From Rhizobium leucaenae USDA 9039 (GTDB lineage Bacteria > Pseudomonadota > Alphaproteobacteria > Rhizobiales > Rhizobiaceae), in contig NZ_AUFB01000001.1 of assembly GCF_000426285.1 (NCBI RefSeq), forward strand, positions 248,001-312,000: 64,000 nt of DNA. The letters are read 5' to 3'. Position numbers and translations under genes: made by a program. Under the pieces are notes generated by a model. The model did no database searches, was not told the origin of the DNA, and was given only the letters and a program-made list of their open reading frames with translations. The stretch's first letter is position 1, and every line of letters begins with the position of its first letter. This document shows, piece by piece, positions 45,157-53,180 of the stretch.

Positions 45157-45278
45157 GATGTCCTCCCAAGGATATTTTCAAAATCGGATGTTGGAATCTG
45201 GAGTGAAGAGAATGATCCCCAAAGAATAGGCGCGTACGCTGCCTTGTCATCCCCAAACGGGAAGGAACTTTATCGCGG

Positions 45279-46040
45279 CTAGGCGCCCTTGCGCAGCTTC
45301 AATGGCTCGAGCTCGCCATCCTCATCCTCGGACTTGATATAGACCTGCAGCGTATAGCCAATATGCTCGGTCATCAGCGCCCTGGCGCGTTCGATATCGC
45401 GGTCGAGCGCCGCTTCCATCAGTTCCGTGTGATGCTCGATCGCCATTGCGTCGCGCAAGGCCGCGACCGCCGTCTCGTAGCCGATCGTCAGCCCGGCGGC
45501 AGCGCGCTGCGTCGGCGCCAGACCGAGAAAGCGGTGATGACGGCGGAGCTGGTCGGAAATCGTGCCTTGGAAGCGTAAAAGCCAGCTCGACGTCGCAGCG
45601 CTCAAGAGAGCGGCGTGAAACGCCGCATGCTTTTCATCCCATTCATCCGCCATTTCCTCAGAGGCGGCATCGGGTACGATCTTGCAACGAGAGAGGCGGT
45701 AATGGGCGGTAACTACAGCGGATTCCCAGACCGGCCCACCTTTTTCGATCGATTCCAGCAGCAGCGGCAGTTCGACGACCAACCTGGCTCTCATCAGGTC
45801 TTCCAATTCCGTGCGGGAAACCGGAGCGACGGCGAAGCCGCGATTGCTGATGGCTGTCACCAGCTTTTCGGCCTCCAGCCGCGACAATGCTTCGCGCAGA
45901 GGAGTCCAGCCGACGCCATAAGCATCCCGCAAGGCGCTGAGCTTCAAGGCAGCACCCGGCCGGAGCTTCGTGTTGAGAATATCCCGCCGCAGCAGCCAAT
46001 AAGCCGCTTCTGTCTTCGTAAGAGGTTCCTTGTCCTGCAT
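45279..46040 (-). CDS. GntR/FadR-family regulator, divergent from the kynurenine operon
   Basis: This 253-residue regulator has an N-terminal GntR winged helix, AYWLLRRDILNTKLRPGAAL then LSALRDAYGVGWTPLREALS and RLEAEKLVTAISNRGFAVAP, and a C-terminal FCD domain with DEWDEKHAAFHAALLSAATS (the metal-ligand D...H pattern). It is divergent from the kynurenine transporter genes, with a 181-bp AT-rich gap holding repeated ATTATATAT half-sites. A regulator that senses kynurenine, anthranilate or a related carboxylate fits the FCD class, but this is inference. Known kynurenine regulators in other bacteria (KynR) are Lrp-type, so this would be a different solution. Confidence 0.87.
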   Translation of the reverse strand: MQDKEPLTKTEAAYWLLRRDILNTKLRPGAALKLSALRDAYGVGWTPLREALSRLEAEKLVTAISNRGFAVAPVSRTELEDLMRARLVVELPLLLESIEKGGPVWESAVVTAHYRLSRCKIVPDAASEEMADEWDEKHAAFHAALLSAATSSWLLRFQGTISDQLRRHHRFLGLAPTQRAAAGLTIGYETAVAALRDAMAIEHHTELMEAALDRDIERARALMTEHIGYTLQVYIKSEDEDGELEPLKLRKGA

Positions 46041-46067
46041 AGCGTCGTTCCCAACTCGCTTGACAAG

Positions 46068-46135
46068 ATTATATATAAATTCCGCCCGCAGCCAAATTAT
46101 ATATCAAAGTGGTTTATGTCGCATATCATATATCG
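46068..46135. promoter_or_regulatory. AT-rich operator cluster between GntR gene and kynurenine transporter
   Basis: ATTATATAT occurs at 46068-46076 and again at 46096-46104 (28-bp direct spacing); the first copy is within the 10-bp palindrome TTATATATAA (46069-46078). A related ATCATATATC follows near 46125. These lie in the divergent promoter gap and are the only repeated half-sites there, so they are the best candidates for GntR binding. Confidence 0.4.
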
Positions 46136-46221
46136 CAAATTGACACGGACAGCGCAGGCGCTATGATCGCTGCCAATAAAGCCGAGAGATCAAGGCTCTC
46201 CATAAAATCCGGGAGGAAATC

Positions 46222-47208
46222 ATGAGGAAATCCGCGTCCAGATGGTTGTCGGGGCTGGTTGTCGCCGGCGCGTTCATCGCGAGCGTCGCCACGGCAAGCG
46301 CCGAGCCGATCAAGATAGCGATCGCCAATTTCGGCGAACATCCGCAGCTCAATGCTTCGATCGCCGGCTTCAAGAAGGCGCTGGCGGACAATGGCTTCGT
46401 TGAAGGCAAGGATGTGGTCTATACCGAGAGCAACACCAGCTTCGACGCTTCGCTGGTGCCGCAGATGATTGCCAAGCTGCAGTCGGATCATCCGAAGCTG
46501 ATGTACACCATCACGACGCCGGTCTCGCAGATCGCCAAGAAAGCGCTCGCCGGCTCCGGTATTCCGATCGTGTTCTCGGCCGTGACCGATCCGGTGGCCG
46601 CCAAGCTCGTTCCCTCCTGGGATGCCGGCGATGAGGGCATTACCGGCGCAAGCGATCTGCAGGACATCGCCGCCATCTTGACCTTCACCAAGAAGCTGCT
46701 GCCGAATGCCAAGCGCATCGGCGTGCCCTACAATCCGGGCGAGGCCAACGACGCAGCCCTGATCGAAAAGGTTAAGCAGGCTGCTCCGGCCGCCGGCTTC
46801 GAAGTGGTCCCCGTTGGCGTCGACAACGTCAACGATATTCAGCAGCGTATCGCATCGCTCGCCGGCAAGGCCGACGTGATCTACACGCCCGCTTCGAACC
46901 TGTTGCAGCCGGCAATCACCGCCGTTGCCGCAGCCGCCCGCCAGGCCCAGATCCCGATCGTCAATTCCGACGATGCAGCAGTTCGCAGCGGCGTCGTCCC
47001 GGCGAGCTTCGCGGTCAACTATGAGCAGGTCGGTGAAAATGCCGGCAGGATCGCCGCAAAGATCCTCAAGGGTGGCGATCCCAAGACGATCGCGCCGTCG
47101 CGTCCCGCCTATGAGGACCATGCTCCGTTGATCAACAAGACCGTTTTGAAGGCTTTCGGCGCCGACGTTCCGGCCTCGCTTGCCGATTGCAATTGCTTCA
47201 CGAAGTAA
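46222..47208 (+). CDS. ABC transporter substrate-binding protein, TrpX-like (PF04392 type)
   Basis: This 328-residue periplasmic binding protein has a signal peptide (basic MRKSASRW, hydrophobic LSGLVVAGAFIASVA, cleavage after TASA). The mature part, IKIAIANFGEHPQLNASIAG, is the start of the ABC_sub_bind family, whose best-characterised members are the streptococcal tryptophan-binding TrpX proteins. Other blocks are NGFVEGKDVVYTESNTSFDA, IPIVFSAVTDPVAAKLVPSW and KRIGVPYNPGEANDAALIEK. GGGAGG precedes the ATG. Because kynureninase and formamidase genes follow in the same operon, the ligand is probably kynurenine, formylkynurenine or tryptophan. That is inference. Confidence 0.88.
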   Translation: MRKSASRWLSGLVVAGAFIASVATASAEPIKIAIANFGEHPQLNASIAGFKKALADNGFVEGKDVVYTESNTSFDASLVPQMIAKLQSDHPKLMYTITTPVSQIAKKALAGSGIPIVFSAVTDPVAAKLVPSWDAGDEGITGASDLQDIAAILTFTKKLLPNAKRIGVPYNPGEANDAALIEKVKQAAPAAGFEVVPVGVDNVNDIQQRIASLAGKADVIYTPASNLLQPAITAVAAAARQAQIPIVNSDDAAVRSGVVPASFAVNYEQVGENAGRIAAKILKGGDPKTIAPSRPAYEDHAPLINKTVLKAFGADVPASLADCNCFTK

Positions 47209-47240
47209 TCAGCGGCATCTTCGAAGGATCGATGTGATCC

Positions 47241-47265
47241 ATGGCGGCGTTCAAAGCGCCGCCAT
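47241..47265 (+). promoter_or_regulatory. Intercistronic hairpin after the TrpX-like gene
   Basis: ATGGCGGCG pairs perfectly with CGCCGCCAT around a 7-nt loop, 32 bp after the binding-protein stop and 31 bp before the ATPase start. It is followed by TTTCAT, so partial termination is possible. It occupies the same relative position as the hairpins at 11847 and 30908. Confidence 0.6.
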
Positions 47266-47296
47266 TTCATAACCCTACACGACAGGGGAGGCACGG

Positions 47297-48076
47297 ATGC
47301 TGGACATCAAATCCGCGCGCAAAGTTTTCTACAGAGGCCAGCCCGACGAAAAGATCGCCCTCAACGGCCTGACACTCTCCCTCAAGAGCGGCGAATTCGG
47401 CGTCGTCATCGGTTCGAACGGCGCTGGCAAGAGCAGCATGCTGAACGCGATTTCCGGTGCTCTGAGCCTCGATTCCGGTCAAATCCTCATCAACGGCAAC
47501 GACGTCACGAATACGCCGGTCCACAAGCGCGCCGCGCGCCTCGCCCGCGTGTTCCAGGATCCGATGAAGGGAACCGCCGCCAGTATGACGGTCGGCGAAA
47601 ACATGCTTTTGGCGGAACTGCGCGGCAAGAGCCGAGGATTTCGGCCTGGTCTGAATGCCGCCCGTCTCGCCGCCTATAAGGAACGCCTCGCCGTTCTCGG
47701 GCTGGGTCTCGAGAACCGTCTGGATACCAAGGTGGAGCTTCTTTCGGGCGGCCAGCGTCAATCGCTATCCCTAATCATGGCGGTCGGCGGTTCGCCCGAC
47801 GTATTGCTGCTGGACGAACATACCGCCGCCCTCGATCCGCGCACGGCCGATATCGTCATGCAGGCAACGGTGCGGACCGTCGAAGCGCTGAAGCTGACGA
47901 CCCTGATGGTGACGCACAACATGCAGCACGCCGTCGATTTCGGCGACAGCATCATCATGCTCGATGCCGGCCGCGTACATCTCGAAATTACCGGGGAAGG
48001 CAAGCGCCGCATCACCGTGCCCGAACTGATCGGCCACTTCGCCGTCAAGACCGACCGCATGCTGCTGGTGAGCTGA
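47297..48076 (+). CDS. ABC transporter ATP-binding protein (TrpZ-like)
   Basis: This 259-residue ATPase belongs to the group that accompanies PF04392 binding proteins. Walker A is GSNGAGKSS and the Q-loop is VFQDPMKGTA. The signature is LSGGQRQSLSLIMAV, and Walker B is VLLLDEHTAALDPRTA with His in place of the usual Pro after DE, a variant typical of this ATPase subgroup. The switch His is MVTHNMQHAVDFGD. GGGGAGG stands upstream. It powers the transporter with the TrpX-like binding protein and the permease encoded 4 bp downstream. Confidence 0.9.
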   Translation: MLDIKSARKVFYRGQPDEKIALNGLTLSLKSGEFGVVIGSNGAGKSSMLNAISGALSLDSGQILINGNDVTNTPVHKRAARLARVFQDPMKGTAASMTVGENMLLAELRGKSRGFRPGLNAARLAAYKERLAVLGLGLENRLDTKVELLSGGQRQSLSLIMAVGGSPDVLLLDEHTAALDPRTADIVMQATVRTVEALKLTTLMVTHNMQHAVDFGDSIIMLDAGRVHLEITGEGKRRITVPELIGHFAVKTDRMLLVS

Positions 48077-48080
48077 TATC

Positions 48081-49007
48081 ATGATGGATTTCATTCAGAC
48101 AACCGTTTCGAGCTTCGTCTCGCTGATCCCGGTCACCCTGGCGCAGAGCTTCATCCTGAGCTTCGTCGTGCTGGGGATCATGATCCCGTTCCGGATGCTG
48201 AGCTTTCCGGATCTGACCAGCGAAGGCGCATTTCCGCTCGGCGGCTGCGTCTGCGGCATCCTCTTGGCCGCGGGCGTCGCACCGCCGCTGGCGATCATCT
48301 CGGCTTTTGTCGTCGGTCTTGCCGCCGGTTGCTGTACGGCCTTCATCCACCTGCGCTTCCGTATCCATACGCTGCTCGCCGGCATCCTGATGTCGACCAT
48401 GCTCTACAGCATCAATCTTGGCATCATGGGCAAGTCGAATCTTTCGGTCTTCGGTTCGCCGACCGTGTTCGATTGGGTGCCGCTGACCCAGCCGGGCTTT
48501 CCGGTAAGCAAGATCGTCATTGCCGGCATTCTCGCTGTTGTCGTGCTGATCGCCCTCAATCTCTATTTCAAGACAGAAAAGGGCACGGCCATGCGCGCCG
48601 TCGGCTCCAATCCGGACATGGCCGAAGCACAGGGCATTAATGTCTGGGCTGCGACGATCGGCGGTGTCGGCCTGGCCAGCGCCTTTTCCGCCTCCAGCGG
48701 CGCTTTGATGGTGCAATCGCAGGGCTTTGCCGACGTCAATATGGGCATCGGCATTTTGATCAACGGTCTGGCGGCGCTGATGATCGGCGAGGCCTTCACC
48801 GGCAAGCAGACGGTGCTCAGGCAACTACTCGCGCCCTTCGTCGGCTCGATCATCTATTACCAGCTGGTCTCGCTCTGCCTCGCGGCCGGCATGCCGCCAC
48901 CGAACCTGAAACTCGCTACCGGCCTGTTCGTCCTGGGGATGCTGGCTCTGCCAAGCATCAAACGCAGCCGCGGCGGCGCGCCCGCCCGGGAAACCATCCG
49001 CGAATAA
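48081..49007 (+). CDS. ABC transporter permease (TrpY-like)
   Basis: This 308-residue inner-membrane protein has about eight to nine helices and belongs to the COG4120-like permeases linked with PF04392 binding proteins. Conserved parts are MIPFRMLSFPDLTSEGAFPL with GGCV, LAGILMSTMLYSINLGIMGK, KGTAMRAVGSNPDMAEAQGI, and SGALMVQSQGFADVNMGIGI followed by LINGLAALMIGEAF, which resemble branched-chain-type LivH folds. It begins 4 bp after the ATPase gene. One permease gene implies a homodimeric channel. Confidence 0.9.
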   Translation: MMDFIQTTVSSFVSLIPVTLAQSFILSFVVLGIMIPFRMLSFPDLTSEGAFPLGGCVCGILLAAGVAPPLAIISAFVVGLAAGCCTAFIHLRFRIHTLLAGILMSTMLYSINLGIMGKSNLSVFGSPTVFDWVPLTQPGFPVSKIVIAGILAVVVLIALNLYFKTEKGTAMRAVGSNPDMAEAQGINVWAATIGGVGLASAFSASSGALMVQSQGFADVNMGIGILINGLAALMIGEAFTGKQTVLRQLLAPFVGSIIYYQLVSLCLAAGMPPPNLKLATGLFVLGMLALPSIKRSRGGAPARETIRE

Positions 49008-49023
49008 AGTGAGACCCGACACC

Positions 49024-50271
49024 ATGACCAGCCTTCCCGATCTCGCTGCTGTCGAGGCCATGGACGCGGCCGATCCGCTGTGTTCCTTCCGCAGCCGCTT
49101 CGCCTTACCCGAGGGCGTCATCTACCTCGACGGCAATTCGCTTGGCGCGGCCTCGCATGACGTTTTCGCCGAATTGCAGCAGGCGGCCACGGAAGAATGG
49201 GGCAATGGCCTGATCCGTAGCTGGAACAGCGCCGGCTGGTTCCACCTGCCACTGGAACTCGGCGACAGTATCGGCCGGCTGATCGGCGCCACACCCGGGC
49301 AGACCGTGGTCACCGACTCGACCTCGATCAACATCTACAAGACCCTGCATGCCGCTCTCGCCATGCGCCCGGGCCGCAGCGTCATCGTTGCGGAAGGCGA
49401 TAGCTTCCCGACCGATCTCTATATGGCCGAAGGTGTGGCCTCGACGCGGCCGGGCGTGACCCTTCGCCTCGAAGGCAGGGATGCGGACAATATCGAAGAC
49501 TTGATCGACGATCAGGTCGCTGTCGTCCTGCTCAATCACGTCAACTACAAGAGTGGGGAGCTGCGCGATATGTCGGCGCTGACGCGCCGGATCCACGAGG
49601 CAGGCGCACTCGTGATCTGGGATCTCTGCCATAGTGCCGGCGCGCTCCCGGTCGATCTTGATGGCGCCAATGCCGATTTCGCTGTCGGCTGCACCTATAA
49701 ATATTTGAACGGCGGCCCTGGCTCGCCGGCCTTTATCTACGCGGCGCGTCGCCACCAGGCATCGATCACGCAACCGCTCAGCGGCTGGTGGGGGCATGCC
49801 CGTCCCTTCGCCTTCGAGCAGAATTTTGCCGGTGGCGAGGGCATCAAGCGCTTCCTCTGCGGCACGCAACCGATCCTATCGCTGCGAGCGCTGAAGGGCG
49901 TGCTCGGCGTATGGGATGAGGTTGATATGGGCGCGTTGCGCAAGAAGAGCATCGCGCTGACGGATCTCTTTATCCAGTTGGTCGAGGCGAAATGCGGCCA
50001 ATATGGCGTCGTCTTGGAAACCACCCGCGACAGCCAAAGGCGCGGCAGCCAGGTCTCCTTTACGCACAGCAACAGTTATGAAGTGATGCAGGCCTTGATC
50101 GAACGCGGTGTGATCGGCGATTTCCGCGCGCCCGCCACCCTCCGTTTCGGCTTCACGCCGCTGTATGTCGGCTACCGCGATGTCTGGCAGGCGGCGGAGG
50201 TGCTGGAGGATATTCTCAGCAGCGGATCATGGAAGGATGCGCGGTTTGCCGTGCGATCGACCGTGACCTGA
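49024..50271 (+). CDS. kynU: Kynureninase
   Basis: This 415-residue PLP enzyme hydrolyses L-kynurenine to anthranilate and L-alanine. The PLP lysine is Lys226 in GCTYKYLNGGPGSPAFIYAA. VIWDLCHSAGALPVDLDGAN holds the PLP-ring aspartate. The N-terminal YLDGNSLGAASHDVF and WGNGLIRSWNSAGWFHLPLE are kynureninase blocks, and GWWGHARPFAFEQNF is the substrate loop. The ATG at 49024 begins MTSLPDLAA; five codons upstream in frame lack a ribosome site. It follows the permease gene by 16 bp and precedes the formamidase gene. No tryptophan 2,3-dioxygenase gene is in the window. Confidence 0.94.
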   Translation: MTSLPDLAAVEAMDAADPLCSFRSRFALPEGVIYLDGNSLGAASHDVFAELQQAATEEWGNGLIRSWNSAGWFHLPLELGDSIGRLIGATPGQTVVTDSTSINIYKTLHAALAMRPGRSVIVAEGDSFPTDLYMAEGVASTRPGVTLRLEGRDADNIEDLIDDQVAVVLLNHVNYKSGELRDMSALTRRIHEAGALVIWDLCHSAGALPVDLDGANADFAVGCTYKYLNGGPGSPAFIYAARRHQASITQPLSGWWGHARPFAFEQNFAGGEGIKRFLCGTQPILSLRALKGVLGVWDEVDMGALRKKSIALTDLFIQLVEAKCGQYGVVLETTRDSQRRGSQVSFTHSNSYEVMQALIERGVIGDFRAPATLRFGFTPLYVGYRDVWQAAEVLEDILSSGSWKDARFAVRSTVT

Positions 50272-50308
50272 TACCGGATGGGCATTCGCAAAGCTGTGAG
50301 ATGGGGCG

Positions 50309-51139
50309 ATGAGCTATTTCAGAATTACCGACTGGGAAAGTGCCTACACCAGCGACACTTATGTTGTCGGCGGCGACCGCTGGCCGGCAGCCTGGGTAGA
50401 GCCGGCACGGGCCTTCCGCGATAGCCTGGCTATGAGCGGTCGCGCCAAACTCGATCTCATCTATGAGCCCGGCGAGCGCAATCGCTTCGACCTCTTCCTG
50501 CCCGCAGAGAAGCCAAGGGGATTGGTGGTCTTCATCCACGGCGGCTATTGGCTGGAACTCGACAAGAGCTATTGGTCGCATCTCGCCGCCGGTCCGATCG
50601 CCAATGGCTACGCGGTCTCCATCCCTTCCTACACGCTTTGTCCAGAGAACCGCCTCACGGGCATCGCCAAGGAGGTTGCGTCCGCGATCGGCGCAGCCTC
50701 CGATATGATCGATGGCCCCATGATGCTGGCTGGACATTCGGCCGGCGGCCAGCTCGCAGCGCGCATGGTCACGGCGACTTCTCCGCTCGCAGCGTCTATC
50801 CAGACCCGTATCCGCCATGTGGTCTCCATCTCCGGGCTGCACGATTTGCGCCCGATTATGAAGAGAGCCATGAATGAGTTTCTGCGCATCGATGTGGCCG
50901 AAGCCATGGCCGAAAGCCCGGCACTGCTGGAGCCCGCGGACAATGTCCGCATCACCTGCTGGGTGGGCGGCACGGAGCGTGCTGAATTCATCCGCCAGAA
51001 TGCCCTGCTTGCCAATATCTGGACCGGCCTCGGAGCCGCAACTGCCGCCGTTGTCGAACCGGATCAAAATCATTTCACGATATTGGACGGTCTGACCGAC
51101 CCAATGCATGCGCTGACGCGGACCCTGCTTTCCGAATAA
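50309..51139 (+). CDS. Kynurenine formamidase-like alpha/beta hydrolase
   Basis: This 276-residue serine hydrolase has a carboxylesterase/AFMID-type fold. The oxyanion motif is HGGYW (His77-Trp81), the nucleophile elbow GHSAGG with Ser144, and a catalytic His255 in PDQNHFTILDGL. HGGYW is the motif of eukaryotic-type arylformamidases rather than of the metal-dependent bacterial KynB. Downstream of kynU in one operon, its likely role is hydrolysis of N-formylkynurenine to kynurenine and formate. GTGAGATGGGGCG precedes the ATG. Another small-ester substrate cannot be excluded. Confidence 0.85.
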   Translation: MSYFRITDWESAYTSDTYVVGGDRWPAAWVEPARAFRDSLAMSGRAKLDLIYEPGERNRFDLFLPAEKPRGLVVFIHGGYWLELDKSYWSHLAAGPIANGYAVSIPSYTLCPENRLTGIAKEVASAIGAASDMIDGPMMLAGHSAGGQLAARMVTATSPLAASIQTRIRHVVSISGLHDLRPIMKRAMNEFLRIDVAEAMAESPALLEPADNVRITCWVGGTERAEFIRQNALLANIWTGLGAATAAVVEPDQNHFTILDGLTDPMHALTRTLLSE

Positions 51140-51189
51140 CCTGATGGCGCCGGGGCGGCTGGTGAGTACCTTCGCCATGACGAAGAAGG

Positions 51190-51216
51190 CCTGGGTCCGA
51201 ACTCTCGAACCCAGGT
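51190..51216 (+). terminator. Terminator after the kynurenine operon
   Basis: CCTGGGT pairs with ACCCAGG; inside it, after one mismatch, CGA pairs with TCG around a 4-nt loop. It is followed by TTCTGTTCC. It lies 50 bp after the formamidase stop and 16 bp before the convergent VOC stop, so it could act on both. Confidence 0.6.
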
Positions 51217-51231
51217 TCTGTTCCGCAGGGT

Positions 51232-51663
51232 TTATTTCGTAGCCGGCGCGTTCATGGCCCAGACAATGCCAAAGGGATCGCGAAGCTGGCCCCAGCGGTC
51301 GCCCCAGAACATCACCTCAAGTGGCATGACGACCTCGGCGCCAGCATCGACGGCGCGTTTCCACCAGGCATCAATGTCATCGACAAGCAATTGCAGTGTA
51401 AAAGCCTGCGGCTTTTCCAGCGCGTGACCGTGTTCGGGATAGGCGTCGCAGAGCATCAGCGAACTGCCATTGATATAGAGATGGATATGCATCGTCCGGC
51501 CCTGTTCGTCGGCCGGATACATGAAGACCTGTTCGGCACCGAAGGCGCGCTTATAGAACTCGGCCGCCTTCACGGCGCCGCCCACGGTCAAATAAGGCAC
51601 CAGGCCGCCAAGCACCGGCACCTTGGGCTGCTCTGATTGCATTTGGTCTGCTGCATCGGTCAT
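51232..51663 (-). CDS. VOC-superfamily protein (PhnB-like)
   Basis: This 143-residue single-domain glyoxalase/extradiol-like protein has the PhnB/YdcE arrangement. GGLVPYLTVGGAVKAAEFYK begins the first beta-alpha unit, EQVFMYPADEQGRTMHIHLY gives the PhnB-type His pattern, LMLCDAYPEHGHALEK follows, and MFWGDRWGQLRDPFGIVWAM is the end. PhnB-like proteins commonly lack a complete metal site and their role is obscure. The ATG at 51663 has GGAG nearby (TAGGAGACGATC). It is monocistronic between the kynurenine operon and the uxuA gene. Confidence 0.88.
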   Translation of the reverse strand: MTDAADQMQSEQPKVPVLGGLVPYLTVGGAVKAAEFYKRAFGAEQVFMYPADEQGRTMHIHLYINGSSLMLCDAYPEHGHALEKPQAFTLQLLVDDIDAWWKRAVDAGAEVVMPLEVMFWGDRWGQLRDPFGIVWAMNAPATK

Positions 51664-51856
51664 GATCGTCTCCTAGGAACGGATTTTGCTGATGTGCCCA
51701 ACTGGACGGGCTGTTCCAAGGACGGTCGTCGATCCAACTTTCCGACATGCGAAATGAGGATTTTTTTGATGGATCATCTCTAGGCAAAAGCATCTTGTAT
51801 CGGAGACGGAATCCCCCGTCTTCATCGATCCGGTCCCGCGCCTGTCATCGAGACCT

Positions 51857-53059
51857 CTAAAAGCTCTTCCAATAACGGGAGAATTCACCGGTTTTGCCAA
51901 TGGCATGGATGACGCCATGCAATTCCGCCAGGCCCTTCAGCCGCCCGATCAGCGAATACCCGGGATTGGTCGGCTTATCGACATCGTCTCCGATCAGGTG
52001 TCCATGGTCCGGACGCATCGGAATGAGGTGATCCGGTCGGCCATCAGTGCAGCGGCGGGCCTCTTCCGCCAGAAGCACCCGCAGGATCGCGTGCATGTCG
52101 CTGCGTCCTTCCAGATGGGCGGCTTCGACAAAGGAACCGTCCGACTCGATCGCCACATCGCGGAGATGCGCAAAATTGATGCGCGAGGCAAATTCGCGGG
52201 CGATGGCGAGCACGTCATTGTCGGCACGCGAACCGAGGGAGCCGACGCACAGCGTCAGGCCGTTGGCGGGATGATCGGCGCTGCTGACGATACGGTGCAG
52301 ATCTTCCGCTGTCGAAACCACTCGCGGGAGACCAAAAAGCGAAATTGGAGGATCGTCGGGATGAATGGCGAGCCGGGCGCCAAGATCGGCGGCGACCGGC
52401 ACGACCTCGCGCAGAAAATGGTCTAGGTTTGCCTGCAGATCCTCCGCCGTCACTCCGTCAAAGGATTCGATGGCCGCACGGATCGCCTCGCGCCCGTAGC
52501 TATCCTCGCCCCCTGGAAGTCCAGCGATGATATTGCTCTCCAGCCGGCGAACGGCCTCCTCCGAGAGCCCTTTCAGCCGCTCCTCGGCGCGCCGCAAAAG
52601 CTGCGGCGCATAGTTTGTCTCGGCACCTTTCCTGCGCAAAACGAAAACGTCATAAGCGACGAACTCCACCATGTCGAAACGCAGGGCCAGCGCCGTTGTC
52701 GGCATTTGGAAGCGCAGGTCCGTGCGCGTCCAATCGACCACCGGCATGAAGTTGTAGCAGATCGTCTTGATGCCGGCTTGGGCGAGATTGACCAGCGTAT
52801 CCTTCCAGACGCCGATCGCCTTGGCAGCGCCGGCGCCACCGAGCTTGATAGTGCTCGGGACCGGGATCGATTCGCAGACGCTCCACCGCATGCCCGCTGC
52901 CTCCACCAGGGTCTTGCGCGCCTCGATCTCCTCAGGCGTCCACACGCGCGAATGGGAGATTTCATGCAGTGCCGTGACAATACCAGTGGCGCCGGCCTGA
53001 CGCGCATGAATGAGTGGAACGAGATCCTTCGGCCCAAACCAGCGCCAACAGCTCTCCAT
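51857..53059 (-). CDS. uxuA: Mannonate dehydratase
   Basis: This 400-residue TIM-barrel metalloenzyme converts D-mannonate to 2-keto-3-deoxy-D-gluconate in hexuronate catabolism. Blocks are MESCWRWFGPKDLVPLIHAR at the N-terminus, VTALHEISHSRVWTPEEIEA, CYNFMPVVDWTRTDLRF, LAIHPDDPPISLFGLPRVVS, LTLCVGSLGSRADNDVLAIA, INFAHLRDVAIESDGSFVEA and PMRPDHGHLIGDDVDKPTNP, which carry the Mn/Fe-binding Cys, His and Asp. GGGAGGCATAGC precedes the ATG. The gene is divergent from a GntR regulator, with paired TTGTTGGTCAA operators between. Other uronate genes (uxuB, uxaC, kdgK) are not in the window. Confidence 0.94.
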   Translation of the reverse strand: MESCWRWFGPKDLVPLIHARQAGATGIVTALHEISHSRVWTPEEIEARKTLVEAAGMRWSVCESIPVPSTIKLGGAGAAKAIGVWKDTLVNLAQAGIKTICYNFMPVVDWTRTDLRFQMPTTALALRFDMVEFVAYDVFVLRRKGAETNYAPQLLRRAEERLKGLSEEAVRRLESNIIAGLPGGEDSYGREAIRAAIESFDGVTAEDLQANLDHFLREVVPVAADLGARLAIHPDDPPISLFGLPRVVSTAEDLHRIVSSADHPANGLTLCVGSLGSRADNDVLAIAREFASRINFAHLRDVAIESDGSFVEAAHLEGRSDMHAILRVLLAEEARRCTDGRPDHLIPMRPDHGHLIGDDVDKPTNPGYSLIGRLKGLAELHGVIHAIGKTGEFSRYWKSF

Positions 53060-53075
53060 GCTATGCCTCCCTTAT

Positions 53076-53088
53076 TTGTTGGTCAACA
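53076..53088. promoter_or_regulatory. GntR operator at the uxuA promoter
   Basis: TTGTTGGTCAACA contains the dyad TGTTG-gt-CAACA. The 11-bp TTGTTGGTCAA (53076-53086) recurs perfectly inverted as TTGACCAACAA at 53139-53149, 63 bp away, almost exactly six helical turns. It lies 17 bp upstream of the uxuA start. Confidence 0.7.
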
Positions 53089-53136
53089 TAGCCATAAATC
53101 CGCGAAAGTCTATTACCACGCGTGCTTGACATTCTT

Positions 53137-53151
53137 TATTGACCAACAATA
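53137..53151. promoter_or_regulatory. GntR operator at the gntR/mannosidase promoter
   Basis: TATTGACCAACAATA has arms TATTG/CAATA around a 5-bp centre and contains the inverted copy of the site at 53076. It is 30 bp upstream of the chosen gntR start (53181). A longer reading of gntR from 53139 would make this site coding, which favours the later start. Confidence 0.7.
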
Positions 53152-53180
53152 TCCTTTCGGCAGTAGGAGGACGCACGGCA

